From NCBI RefSeq assembly GCF_900109545.1, contig NZ_FOAP01000017.1:62001-126000 (forward strand): a stretch of DNA of 64,000 nucleotides, given 5' to 3'. The DNA is from Stigmatella aurantiaca (lineage in GTDB: Bacteria > Myxococcota > Myxococcia > Myxococcales > Myxococcaceae). Position 1 is the first letter of the stretch. The number at the start of each line of letters is the position of its first letter. Shown here in pieces: positions 8,291-17,592 of the stretch. Made by a program: the position numbers and the translations under genes. A model generated the notes under the pieces. That model was not told where the DNA came from and did not search any database. It saw nothing but the letters and a program-made list of their open reading frames with translations.

Positions 8291-11248
8291 ATGACGAGCG
8301 GCATCACGCGGCTGTTGTGGGTTCTCGCGGTGGTGGGCGGCGTGTGGGCCCCCGCCGCGAGGGCGGCGAGTGGCAACCTGGCCCTGGCGGGCATCGCCAC
8401 GGCCTCGTCTTCGCAAGCCGATGCGGCCAAGGCCCGGGATGGGAGCCTGACGACGGCCTGGACGGCCAGCGGCACAGCCGTGCCGCAGTGGCTCCAGCTC
8501 GACCTGGGCGCGCTGTACACACTGAGCCGGGTGGAGCAGTCCTTCACCCAGTCCGGGACGTGGCGCTTCAAGGTCGAGGCCTCCCTCGACGGGGCGAGCT
8601 GGGCCACCGTGGTGGACCGGAGCACGGGCGTGGCGGGCCAGGTGTTCGGCGAGAGCCTCCACGGCACCTTCCGCTACGTGCGGTTGACCGTGACGGGCTC
8701 GCGCGAGGGGCTGCCCGCCTCCAGCCGCGAGTTTCGCGTCTTCGGCACGGACGAGGGGGACAACCTCGCGGTGGGCAGGCCCCTGTCCGCCTCCACGAGC
8801 CTCGTGGGCTATGAGCCCCGGAAGGCGGCGGATGCGAACACCTCCACGTACTGGGTGGCGGGCGCCGCGGGCCTGCCGCAGTGGCTGAAGGTGGACCTGG
8901 GCTCCCCGAGCCTCGTCACGGGCGTGGAGCAGAACTTCAAGGACGTCGATACCTACCGCTTCAAGATCGAAGGCTCCCTGGACGATGTGAGCTGGGCGGT
9001 GCTGCTGGACGGCGGGGCGGGCCTCGCGGGCCAGGCCTTCTCCCGGAAGGTGAGCGGCACCTACCGGTACGTGCGGCTGACGGTCCAGGGCTCGGCGTCC
9101 GCCTACTGGGCGAGCAGCACCGAGTTCAAGGTGTATGGCTTCGCCAACCTGGCCCTGGGCCGCTCGGGCACGGCCTCTTCCGTGTCGCCGGGCTATGACA
9201 TCACCCGGGCCACGGACTCAAACCCCGCCACCTACTGGTGCGCCACCAGCGCAAGCATGCCCCAGTGGATGATCATCGACCTGGGCGGCCTGTCCGCCGT
9301 GCGGCGGGTGGAACAGACCTTTGTCGATGTGGACACCTATCAGTTCAAGGTGGAGGGCTCCGTGGATCAGTCCGCGTGGACCCTGCTCCTGGACAAGACG
9401 GCGGGCGCCACGGGGCAGACGTGGGGCCAGGCCGTCACGGGCAACTACCGGTACCTGCGGCTCACCGTGCTCTCGTCCGCCGCCGGGCACTGGGCCAGCA
9501 GCCAGGAGTTCCGCGTCTTCGGCACGCCGCTGGAGCGCAACCTCGCCCTGGGCGTGTCCGCGTCCTCCTCATCCCTGGCGCCGGGCTATGAGCCCTCCCG
9601 GGCGGTGGATGGTGATGGCGTGTCGTACTGGTGCGCGAGCAGCCCCAGCATGCCCGAGTGGCTCAAGCTGGACCTGGGCCACCTGAGCCTCATCCAGCGC
9701 ATCGAGCAGACCTTCGTGGACCAGGACACCCACCGCTTCAAGCTGGAGGGCTCGAAGGACAACAGCACCTGGACGCTGCTCCTCGACAGGACCGCGGGGG
9801 CCTCGGGCAAGACGTTCGTCCAGACCGTGAATGGCGCCTACCGGTACATCCGCCTCACCGTGTACGGCTCGGCGGCCGGGCACTGGGCCAGCAGCCAGGA
9901 GCTGAAGGTGATGGGGGTGGGCGCGCCGCTCCGGAGCCGGTGGTGGGAGGAGTCGGCGGGGGTGATGCGGTACTACCCGAAGTATTACGGCATCACGCTG
10001 AACACCATCGCCAGCGAGCTGGACGAGCTGCGCGCCCGGGGCTACGGGGCCATCGAGCTGATGGCGCCCTACACCGGGCCCGCCGATGTGTGGGCGGGGT
10101 TGGGGGCCACGGACAACTACAGCATCGATCCGTCCATCGGGACGATGGCGGACTTCCAGAACCTGCTCACCCAGGCGCACGCCCGGGGCATGCGCGTGCT
10201 CATGTTCGGCAACGTCGGGTATGCGCGCGACACGGCGCCGTTCTTCCTCAAGGCGCAGGACGACAACCGCAACAACGTCTACAGCAAGGAGCGCATGTGG
10301 TTTCACTTCCGCGCGACGGGCGGTGAGCGCTGGTACTGGAGCAGCCGCGCAGGGGCCTACTATTACGCGTTCTGGGGACAGAACATCCCGTCCTACAACT
10401 TCAACACCCAGGAGTGGCGGGACGAGACGCGCAAGTACATCCGCTTCTGGATGGACAAGGGGCTGGATGGCTTCGCCCTGGACGCGCCCGCCGTCTACGA
10501 CGGCATCACCCCGGCCATCAACAATGCCCACATCACCGATGTGCTGCGAAGCTATGACACCTGGGCCAACTCCGAGGGAGCGCCCGGGCCGGGCTATGTG
10601 ACGGACTGGCACTACAACAGCATCCAGGACTACACGCTGACCAACTGGGGCGGGGACGGCTTCAGCACCCTCATCCCCGCCATCAACGGCCAGAACCCGG
10701 ACGGCCTGGAGAACATCCTCAAGGGCAACCGGGATGCCATCACCGCCGCGGGAGGAATTACCCAGACGCCGCCGAGCTGGGAGGTGGCCGGGGTGCCCGC
10801 GAACAAGCGGCTGCTGGAGATCGCCACGCTGACCACGCTGGGCACGCTGTTCTACCTGCATAACGGCCAGCACACGCTCCTGCCCCACGAGACCGTCATC
10901 CCCGATTGGTCCCAGGCGGATCAGAACCGGCTCTGGAGCCTGATGCGGGCCCAGGGGGCCTACAAGGCCCTGGCCCCGGCGGGCGCCCGGGTGAAGCTCA
11001 ACACCCAGGACAACCGCCGCTTCTATGCGTTCAAGCGCACGAGTAAGGACGGCGCTCTCCAGGCCCTGGTGATCCTCAACTACCAAGCCAGCCCCCAGGC
11101 CATCACCGTCAACCTGGCGAACACGGGCATCCAGACGTCCCAGACACCCGTGGACCTGCTGACCGGCGGCGCGGGGCCCGCCATCACCTCGGCGAGCTAC
11201 ACCGTCAACCTGCCCGCGTACGGCTACACCGTGCTTGGGGTGGATTGA
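8291..11248 (+). CDS. Four-discoidin secreted protein with divergent GH13-like barrel
   Basis: 985 residues. ATG 8291 is chosen because GAGG sits seven bases upstream; ATG 8285 in the same frame is too close to it. The signal peptide ends at ARA. Four F5/8-type C (discoidin, CBM32-like) modules start at about residues 28, 157, 285 and 416, each with the pattern NLALG...YW...PQWLKLDLG...RYVRLTV. From about 550 follows an alpha-amylase-like TIM barrel: DNYSIDPSIGTMADFQNLL, GMRVLMFGNVGY, and GLDGFALDAP with candidate nucleophile Asp731. The usual general-acid Glu position appears to be Asp (VTDWH, Asp772), and no FxDNHD motif is visible. Residues about 900-985 form a terminal beta domain. Secreted glycan-binding protein, perhaps a hydrolase with changed chemistry. 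Confidence 0.75.
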   Translation: MTSGITRLLWVLAVVGGVWAPAARAASGNLALAGIATASSSQADAAKARDGSLTTAWTASGTAVPQWLQLDLGALYTLSRVEQSFTQSGTWRFKVEASLDGASWATVVDRSTGVAGQVFGESLHGTFRYVRLTVTGSREGLPASSREFRVFGTDEGDNLAVGRPLSASTSLVGYEPRKAADANTSTYWVAGAAGLPQWLKVDLGSPSLVTGVEQNFKDVDTYRFKIEGSLDDVSWAVLLDGGAGLAGQAFSRKVSGTYRYVRLTVQGSASAYWASSTEFKVYGFANLALGRSGTASSVSPGYDITRATDSNPATYWCATSASMPQWMIIDLGGLSAVRRVEQTFVDVDTYQFKVEGSVDQSAWTLLLDKTAGATGQTWGQAVTGNYRYLRLTVLSSAAGHWASSQEFRVFGTPLERNLALGVSASSSSLAPGYEPSRAVDGDGVSYWCASSPSMPEWLKLDLGHLSLIQRIEQTFVDQDTHRFKLEGSKDNSTWTLLLDRTAGASGKTFVQTVNGAYRYIRLTVYGSAAGHWASSQELKVMGVGAPLRSRWWEESAGVMRYYPKYYGITLNTIASELDELRARGYGAIELMAPYTGPADVWAGLGATDNYSIDPSIGTMADFQNLLTQAHARGMRVLMFGNVGYARDTAPFFLKAQDDNRNNVYSKERMWFHFRATGGERWYWSSRAGAYYYAFWGQNIPSYNFNTQEWRDETRKYIRFWMDKGLDGFALDAPAVYDGITPAINNAHITDVLRSYDTWANSEGAPGPGYVTDWHYNSIQDYTLTNWGGDGFSTLIPAINGQNPDGLENILKGNRDAITAAGGITQTPPSWEVAGVPANKRLLEIATLTTLGTLFYLHNGQHTLLPHETVIPDWSQADQNRLWSLMRAQGAYKALAPAGARVKLNTQDNRRFYAFKRTSKDGALQALVILNYQASPQAITVNLANTGIQTSQTPVDLLTGGAGPAITSASYTVNLPAYGYTVLGVD

Positions 11249-11257
11249 GCCGCCCGT

Positions 11258-12430
11258 TCACTGCGCGGTGAGCACCTCCAGGAGCCGCTCGGTCATGTTC
11301 GAGAGGCTCCCGGACTCCGTGTTGACCAGGATGGCGATGGCCGCCCGCGGCTCCGGAAAGTAGGCGGCGTCCGCGGAGTAGCCGGGGAAGCTGCCGCTGT
11401 GGCCGTGCCCCGGCCCCACCGGGGTGGTGCGGCGCATGAGCGCCAGACCGTACTCGGGCACCTTGGGCTCCTGCGTTTGGATCCACTCCATCATCTCCCC
11501 GCGCTGCGTGGGGGCGAGCAGCGGGCGCTCGAACAGCGACTGGTAGAACAGGCTGATGTCGTCCGCGCTGGAGACCAGGGCGCCCGCCGCCCACGCCGCG
11601 GAGGGGTGGAGCGCCCCGGTGACATCGCTCCAGGGCTCGGCTTGCGTGGGCCGCTCGTAGCCGTGCACGGTGATGGGCAAGAGCACCTCGTCGCCATCGA
11701 GCCCCGTGCTCCGCAGGCCCAGGGGCTCGATGATGCGCGCGCGGAGCTGCTCCGCGAGCGGCGTGCCCACCACGCGCTCGAGGATGAAGCCCACGAGCAG
11801 GTAATTGGTATTGGAGTAATTCCAACCCGTGCCCGGCGGGCGCGCGGGGGACTCGCTGGCCCCCAGCGCCACCAGCTCGTCGAACGTCCATGTGCGGCCC
11901 AGGTGCGAGTGGGTCTCGGCGCGAAACGCGGGGTGCGCGGTGTAGTTGGCCACGCCGCTCGTGTGATTGAGCAACTGGCGCACTATGATGTGCTCCGCGT
12001 TGGGAAAGCCGGGCAGGTACTCCGCGAGCGTGGCGTCCAGGGACAGCCGTCCTTCCGCTTGGAGCTGTAGCGCCACCGTCGCAACGAACGTCTTCGTGAT
12101 GCTGCCCACGCGCAGCCGGCTCTCGGCCCTCATCTCGGTGTCCGGCTCCACCAGGGCCTCCCCGGCCGCGCCATGCCAGTGGCACCCCGGCAGGCGGACC
12201 GAGGCCGTCACGCCCGGCAGATCCTTCTCCCGCGCCAGCGCCTCGAGGCGCTCCTGGAACCGGGGAGCCAGTTGGGCACAGCGAGGGGAGGTCTCGTCCT
12301 GAGCCTCCCCACAGCCCGCGAGGGCCAGGCTCAGGGCCACGCCCAGCGCGAGCCGCGGGAGTCCTGGACGCCCCTCCCGGAAGAAGGTGCTCCGTGACTG
12401 CTGCCTCCTGGCGCTTGCCGTGGTCTCCAT
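11258..12430 (-). CDS. Serine hydrolase of the class C beta-lactamase / DD-peptidase family
   Basis: 390 residues from ATG 12430, after GAGAGG. Lipoprotein signal with LALAGC (Cys40). The catalytic set of the family is complete: S110-ITK-113, Y205-S-N207 and the KTG-equivalent H344-S-G346. Such periplasmic or surface enzymes are DD-carboxypeptidases, esterases or peptidases; true AmpC activity is not indicated. The gene converges on the discoidin/GH13-like gene with only 9 bp between stop codons. Confidence 0.8.
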   Translation of the reverse strand: METTASARRQQSRSTFFREGRPGLPRLALGVALSLALAGCGEAQDETSPRCAQLAPRFQERLEALAREKDLPGVTASVRLPGCHWHGAAGEALVEPDTEMRAESRLRVGSITKTFVATVALQLQAEGRLSLDATLAEYLPGFPNAEHIIVRQLLNHTSGVANYTAHPAFRAETHSHLGRTWTFDELVALGASESPARPPGTGWNYSNTNYLLVGFILERVVGTPLAEQLRARIIEPLGLRSTGLDGDEVLLPITVHGYERPTQAEPWSDVTGALHPSAAWAAGALVSSADDISLFYQSLFERPLLAPTQRGEMMEWIQTQEPKVPEYGLALMRRTTPVGPGHGHSGSFPGYSADAAYFPEPRAAIAILVNTESGSLSNMTERLLEVLTAQ

Positions 12431-12686
12431 GACACCTCTCACCTCTTCGTGGCCCCCGACGTGGATCCGGCCGACAGTGCTTGTAACGCGTGCTCGCGGC
12501 GCCCGGAGCTGTCCCCAGGGAGGCCACGAGTAGAGCAGCGTCAACAGTCACGTATTCCTTGCAAGCGAAGCTCAGTCTGTTTTCAAGGGAATGAGGCGCG
12601 GGGCGCGGGAGGCAAGCGTTCCGGGCACCACATCTGTCCAGGAACGTCCTGCGAGGGCCTCCGGGGGCGCGCCATGATGGCGTCAC

Positions 12687-13277
12687 ATGAAACCTCCCTC
12701 GTCTTATGTCGTCCTGGTCCGGCACGGAGAAACCGCCTGGAGCCGCAGCGGCCAGCACACGGGCCGCACGGACATTCCCCTCTTGGAAGACGGGCGGCGG
12801 ATGGGCACCGCCCTGGGCGCACCCTTGAAGGGCTGGAACTTCGCCGCGGTGTGGACCAGCCCCCTGAGCCGCGCCCGGGAGACCTGCAACCTCGCCGGCT
12901 ATGGCCAGGCCGCCGAGCCGCGCGACGAGCTGATGGAGTGGGACTACGGGGCCTACGAGGGCAAGACGGGGGTGGAGATCCGCTCCCAGCTCCCGGACTG
13001 GAAGATCTGGCGCGATGGCGTTCCCCAGGGCGAGACGCTGGACCAGGTGCGCGCCCGGGCCGACCAGGTCATCGCCGCGGCCCGCCAGGTGGACGGCAAC
13101 GTGCTGATTTTCTCCCACGGCCACTTCTTGCGCGTGCTCGCCGCGCGCTGGCTGGAGCTGCCCGCCTCCGAAGGGCGCCTCTTCTCGCTGAGCACCGCCT
13201 CCATCAGCGTGCTCGGCTGGGACGGCCAGCAGCCCCTCCTCATGAGCTGGAACGACACCACCCACCTCCGGGAGTGA
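12687..13277 (+). CDS. Histidine phosphatase family protein
   Basis: 196 residues. VLVRHGETAWS carries the phospho-accepting His13 with Arg12. TSPLSRARET, MEWDYGAYEG and the second histidine in FSHGHFLRVLA are canonical for the cofactor-independent phosphoglycerate-mutase-like (GpmB/CobC) branch. Length fits a broad-specificity phosphatase. Substrate is unknown, since members act on phosphosugars, alpha-ribazole phosphate and others, and no cobalamin genes are nearby. Cytoplasmic; no signal peptide. Confidence 0.85.
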   Translation: MKPPSSYVVLVRHGETAWSRSGQHTGRTDIPLLEDGRRMGTALGAPLKGWNFAAVWTSPLSRARETCNLAGYGQAAEPRDELMEWDYGAYEGKTGVEIRSQLPDWKIWRDGVPQGETLDQVRARADQVIAAARQVDGNVLIFSHGHFLRVLAARWLELPASEGRLFSLSTASISVLGWDGQQPLLMSWNDTTHLRE

Positions 13278-13417
13278 GCCGGGAGCCCCGCCAAGGTCTC
13301 GATTTCTCAAGTGGCGACAATGTAGGTGTTTTGAGTTACTTGTGCGAGGAGGTAGCAACTCGCCACGTCATGGCTCGATAACTGTGTATCCCCCGCTGAA
13401 ACATCGAGTTCAACGCC

Positions 13418-14647
13418 ATGACGACGCTCTCCAAGCTCCCCTCCGCCGCCCCCCGCTCCACCCCCACCGCCCGTCCCGAGGCGGAAGCGCCCCGCGCGCC
13501 CACGGCGGCCCCGGCCGCGCGCGCGGAGGTCCGCTCCCCGGCGGATGGCTTCGAGGGGGCGAAGGCGGCCCGCTCGAACTTCGTGGACCGCCCGGGCCAG
13601 AACACCTTCGTGGACCGGCCCACGGGCCTGCGCCCGGCCGCGACGCTGCTCTCCTCGCCGGAGCGCGCCCCCGTGGCCCCGCTGGCGCGCACCTCCAGCG
13701 TGGACGGGCAGCCGCCGGTGAAGCCCTCCGGTCCTCCCGTGGTCGCCATCTTCGACGGCGGCGTGGACACGAAGCACACGGACCTGGACGGCGCCCTGTG
13801 GACCAACCCGGGGGAGGTGGCCGGCGACGGCCTCGACAACGACGGCAACGGCATCAAGGACGACCTCCACGGCTTCAACGTGGGCTTCAACTCGGGTGAC
13901 CCGATGCAGGGCGCCGGCACGGACCACGGCACGCACGTGGCGGGCATCATCGCCGCCGAGGACAACGGCGAGGGCAACACCGGCGTGGCCGCGGGCAAGG
14001 CGCAGGTGCTCTCGGTGGGCGGCCTGTACGACGGCAACGACTTGCTGACGAACTTCGAGCGCTCGGTGGACTACGTGGTGGACCTGAAGAACAAGGGCGC
14101 CAACATCCGCGCGGTGAACGCCAGCTTCGGGGACGAGTACCGGGACGCCGCCTCGCAGAAGCGCTGGAACGCCGCCGTGCAGAAGCTGGCCGGCGCGGAC
14201 ATCCTCCTGGTGGCCGCCACCGCCAATGGCAACGGCAGCAACATGAACAAGGTGAAGGACTTCCCGGCCAACGTGGACCTGCCCAACGTCATCACCGTGG
14301 CCTCCATGGACAAGAAGAACGACAAGCTGGCGAGCTTCTCCTCGCACGGCGACAAGGTCGTCGAGCTGGCCGCCGTGGGCGAGGACGTGCTGAGCACCGT
14401 GCCCGGCAACAAGTGGGAAGAGATGAGCGGCACCTCCATGGCCACCCCGCGCGTGGCGGCCACCGCTGCCCTGATGTTCGCGGAAAACCCGGATCTCACC
14501 GCGGCCCAGGTGCGTGACATGTTGGTGAAGACGGTGGAAGTGGATCCGGATCTCAAGGGCAAGGTGAGCACCAGCGGCAAGCTGGACATCGAGGCGGCCG
14601 TGGCCTCGGCGCGCGCCTCGGCGGCCGCTGCCTTCGCCGCCCGCTAG
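13418..14647 (+). CDS. Subtilisin-like S8 serine protease
   Basis: 409 residues. The catalytic triad motifs are complete: Asp in VAIFDGGVDTKHTDL (about residue 114), His in DHGTHVAGIIA and Ser in MSGTSMATPRVA. GDGLDNDGNGIKDDLHGFNV is the usual insert before the His block. The N-terminal 105 residues are a disordered Ala/Pro-rich region with a repeated NFVDRP/TFVDRP element and no hydrophobic signal peptide. It therefore lacks the normal pre-sequence of secreted subtilases. It may be cytoplasmic or exported by another route. The C-terminus ends in an Ala-rich helix. Confidence 0.85.
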   Translation: MTTLSKLPSAAPRSTPTARPEAEAPRAPTAAPAARAEVRSPADGFEGAKAARSNFVDRPGQNTFVDRPTGLRPAATLLSSPERAPVAPLARTSSVDGQPPVKPSGPPVVAIFDGGVDTKHTDLDGALWTNPGEVAGDGLDNDGNGIKDDLHGFNVGFNSGDPMQGAGTDHGTHVAGIIAAEDNGEGNTGVAAGKAQVLSVGGLYDGNDLLTNFERSVDYVVDLKNKGANIRAVNASFGDEYRDAASQKRWNAAVQKLAGADILLVAATANGNGSNMNKVKDFPANVDLPNVITVASMDKKNDKLASFSSHGDKVVELAAVGEDVLSTVPGNKWEEMSGTSMATPRVAATAALMFAENPDLTAAQVRDMLVKTVEVDPDLKGKVSTSGKLDIEAAVASARASAAAAFAAR

Positions 14648-14843
14648 GCAACTGTTCACGAGTCGATGGGCTATCTTCCGCTCGCTTTCGGACGCCGATG
14701 TGTGTTCGTGGTTCCGCGAACACTTCCTGGGCGCCGGGGCGTGGCATTGTACAAACGGCGGATCCCTTCCAGCCCGTGCTGAGCAACTACAAGCACGCGG
14801 CACCCTCGGCCCCGGGGTGATACGCGACTGGAGGAGTCTCACC

Positions 14844-16268
14844 GTGCAACACATCCGCAGCGAGCCCATCCCCAACAACGTGGACTTGGAGAGCGCACCC
14901 GGCCTGGTGCGCGCGATGTCTCACTGGCAGTCCCGTTTCAAGAGCTGGTGGATGGAGCGAGGCCCTTCTGGATTCCAGTCTCACGAAGTGTATTTGCGTA
15001 CGGCGGTCAGCGTGGAGCCCGATGGCTGGGCGCGGTACGAGCACGTGCGGATGCCGGAGTACCGCTGGGGCATCTTCCTGGCGCCCTCGGTGCGCGAGCG
15101 CACCATCGGCTTCGGGGACATGCAGGGCAAGCCCGTGTGGGAGGAGCCCCCCGAGGAGCACCGGGACACGCTGCGCTGGCTCATCGCGATGCAGGGGGAC
15201 GCGGAGCCCGCGTCCGTGGAGCAGCAGCGGCTGCTGGGGAGTACCTGCCCCTCGCTGTACGACTTGCGCAACCTGTTGCAGGTGAACGTGGAGGAAGCCC
15301 GCCACCTGTGGGGCATGTCCTACCTGCTGTTGCGCTACTTCGGCACCGAGGGCTGGAACGCGGCCGAGGAGCTGCTCGACCGGAGCAGTGGCGACACCCA
15401 GCGGCCGCGCGTGCTGGATGCCTTCAACGCGCCGGTGCGCGACTGGCTGCACTTCTTCATGTACACGGCCTTCACCGACCGGGTGGGCAAGGTGCAGCTC
15501 CAGGCGGCGGCCGAATCCGCGTTTGATCCGCTGGCGCGCACGGCGCGCTTCATGGCCACCGAGGAGGCGCACCACCTGTTCGTGGGCGAGACGGGCGTGG
15601 GGCGGGTGCTCCAGCGCACCGCGGAGCTGATGAAGGCCTCGCCCAACGGCAGCGCCAGCGAGGCGGGCGGCATCGACCTGCCCGTCATCCAGCGCTACCT
15701 CAACCTCTGGTACTCGCTGACGATGGACCTGTTCGGCGCGGAGATGTCGCGCAAGGCGGGCGCCATCTTCGCCAGCGGCGTGAAGGGCCGGCCCAAGGAG
15801 GCGATGTTCGAGGACCACTGTGAGCGCAACCGCACGCTCCGGGTGGAGTCCTGGGACGCGGCGGCCCACACGCTCCAGCACCAGGACGTGCCGGTGCGTT
15901 TGGCGATGAACGAGGTGCTCCGGGGACTGTTCACGCTCGACTGCCGGGGTGTGGTGGAGCGCTGGAACAAGGTGCTGGCCAGCCAGGGACTTCAGGAGCG
16001 GTTGCAGTTGCCGTCCCGACGCTTCCACCGCCAGCAGGGCTTGCTGTCCTCGGGCCGCTTCGCGCCGGACGGAACCCCCGTGTCCGAGGAGGAGTGGGCG
16101 CGGCGCAAGGACGAGTGGCTGCCCACGGAGGCCGACGAGGTGGCGGTGCGCCATGTTCAGGCCCGGGCGGTGCTGGCCCGGGGCGAGATGGCGAACTGGA
16201 TCGCCCCGCCGTCCCGGGGCATTCACGGCAAGCCGCTCGACTTCGAGTACGTGCGCACGGAGACGTAG
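14844..16268 (+). CDS. boxB: Benzoyl-CoA 2,3-epoxidase oxygenase component BoxB homologue
   Basis: 474 residues, the usual BoxB length. The start is GTG 14844, with GGAGGAG seven bases upstream. The protein follows BoxB throughout: IPNNVDLESAPGLVRAM, EVYLRTAVSVEPDGWA, MPEYRWGIFLAP, and the di-iron ligand helices VNVEEARHLWGM and FMATEEAHHLFVGETGVG. In the aerobic box pathway BoxB, with reductase BoxA, epoxidises benzoyl-CoA, and BoxC opens the ring. No boxA, boxC or benzoate-CoA ligase is visible in this window, so it is an orphan here. It could act on another aryl- or acyl-CoA. A stem-loop (GTGTTCG/CGAACAC, 14702-14723) lies 120 bp upstream. Confidence 0.85.
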   Translation: MQHIRSEPIPNNVDLESAPGLVRAMSHWQSRFKSWWMERGPSGFQSHEVYLRTAVSVEPDGWARYEHVRMPEYRWGIFLAPSVRERTIGFGDMQGKPVWEEPPEEHRDTLRWLIAMQGDAEPASVEQQRLLGSTCPSLYDLRNLLQVNVEEARHLWGMSYLLLRYFGTEGWNAAEELLDRSSGDTQRPRVLDAFNAPVRDWLHFFMYTAFTDRVGKVQLQAAAESAFDPLARTARFMATEEAHHLFVGETGVGRVLQRTAELMKASPNGSASEAGGIDLPVIQRYLNLWYSLTMDLFGAEMSRKAGAIFASGVKGRPKEAMFEDHCERNRTLRVESWDAAAHTLQHQDVPVRLAMNEVLRGLFTLDCRGVVERWNKVLASQGLQERLQLPSRRFHRQQGLLSSGRFAPDGTPVSEEEWARRKDEWLPTEADEVAVRHVQARAVLARGEMANWIAPPSRGIHGKPLDFEYVRTET

Positions 16269-16367
16269 CGCCCACCTGGAGGGAGGGCCCAGGTCCGGGG
16301 GCACACGCGGGGCTCGTCCCAAGGTGCGCCTTCAGGACGCTGGGGTGGGTTACAACACTCTGGCGCC

Positions 16368-17579
16368 ATGGCCTCCTCTTTTCCCAAGCGCCTTCTGGCA
16401 CGCACGCTCATCCCCCTGCTGTTCATCGGGTGTGCCCGCGTCCTCCTGGGGCCCCCCGGGGAGCTGCCCCCCCGCGAGCGCATCGCGGCGGACCATCCGC
16501 TCCTGCGCTACACGGGCCGGTTTGACTTCACCGTGCCGCAAGCCCCGGTGTTCGACTGGCCCGGGGTGAGCATCGAGGCCGCGTTCGAGGGCACCTCGTG
16601 CGCCGTCCACCTGGTGGACGGGAACAACAACTACAACGTCTCGGTGGACGGGCAGCCACCCACGGTGCTGCGCACCTCGGCGCGGGACACGTACGTGCTG
16701 GCCCAGGGGCTCGCGGAGGGCCGGCACACGGTGCGGCTCACGCGGCGCACGGAGTCCGGCTTCGGGCCGGGCACCTTCCACGGCTTCCTCCTGGACAAGG
16801 GCCGCACGCTGGTGCCGCTGCCGCCCGCGCTGGGCCGGCGGCTGCTCTTCATCGGGGACTCGTTCACCGCGGGCTATGGCAACGAGGGGCAGTTGGGCTG
16901 CCAGTTCTCACGGGGCACGGAGAACGTGGAGCGGGCCTACGCGGCGCTGGTGGCCAGCGAGCTGGGGGCGGAGTTCTCCATCCTCGCCAAGTCCGGGCGG
17001 GGCGTGGTGCGCAACTACGCCGAGCCTGGCCCCGTTTCCGAGAAGCCCATGCCCGCGTACTTCGCCCAGGCGCGGGCCGAGCAGGCGCAGCCGCCCTGGG
17101 ACTTCCAGCGGTGGGTGCCCGATGCGGTCGTCATCAACCTGGGCACCAATGACTTCTCCACGCTGCCGCACCCGCCCCGGGAGGTGTTCCTCGCGGGGTA
17201 CGAGGCGCTCATCGCGGAGGTGCGCGCGGCGTACCCGGACGTGCCCGTGCTGTGCGTGGCGGGGCCTCGCATGAAGGAGCCCGGCACGGAGCTCATCGAG
17301 ACGCTCGTGGCGCGGCAGCACGCGAAGGATGGGGGCCGCACGCACCTGGCCCTCATCCACGACACCCTGGAGGTGCCCCACGACTATGGCTGCGACATGC
17401 ACCCGGGCCTCAGCGGCCACCGGAAGATCGCTGGCCAGCTCAAGCCCATCCTGGCCTCGATGCTGGGGTGGCGGCAGGAAGTCAGTCTGGGCGACAGTTT
17501 CCCGGGGATTCCATTGCAAGCCGGGCGGCTGCCCATTACGCCGGGGCCGCCTGCTTGGCCAGCACCCCACCCGAAGTGA
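16368..17579 (+). CDS. CE2-like SGNH carbohydrate esterase, lipoprotein
   Basis: 403 residues with a lipoprotein signal (LLFIGC, Cys22). Two-domain CE2 layout: an N-terminal beta-sandwich (about 45-150; EAAFEGTSCAVHLVDGNNNY) and an SGNH hydrolase domain with FIGDSFTAGYGNEG (nucleophile Ser165), the Gly/Asn oxyanion motif INLGTNDFS and the D-x-H block CDMHPGLSGH. CE2 enzymes deacetylate xylan or other polysaccharides. The last 40 residues are a Pro/Gly-rich tail of no clear role. Outer membrane or surface location is inferred. Confidence 0.8.
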   Translation: MASSFPKRLLARTLIPLLFIGCARVLLGPPGELPPRERIAADHPLLRYTGRFDFTVPQAPVFDWPGVSIEAAFEGTSCAVHLVDGNNNYNVSVDGQPPTVLRTSARDTYVLAQGLAEGRHTVRLTRRTESGFGPGTFHGFLLDKGRTLVPLPPALGRRLLFIGDSFTAGYGNEGQLGCQFSRGTENVERAYAALVASELGAEFSILAKSGRGVVRNYAEPGPVSEKPMPAYFAQARAEQAQPPWDFQRWVPDAVVINLGTNDFSTLPHPPREVFLAGYEALIAEVRAAYPDVPVLCVAGPRMKEPGTELIETLVARQHAKDGGRTHLALIHDTLEVPHDYGCDMHPGLSGHRKIAGQLKPILASMLGWRQEVSLGDSFPGIPLQAGRLPITPGPPAWPAPHPK

Positions 17580-17592
17580 CACGAGGACGCTC

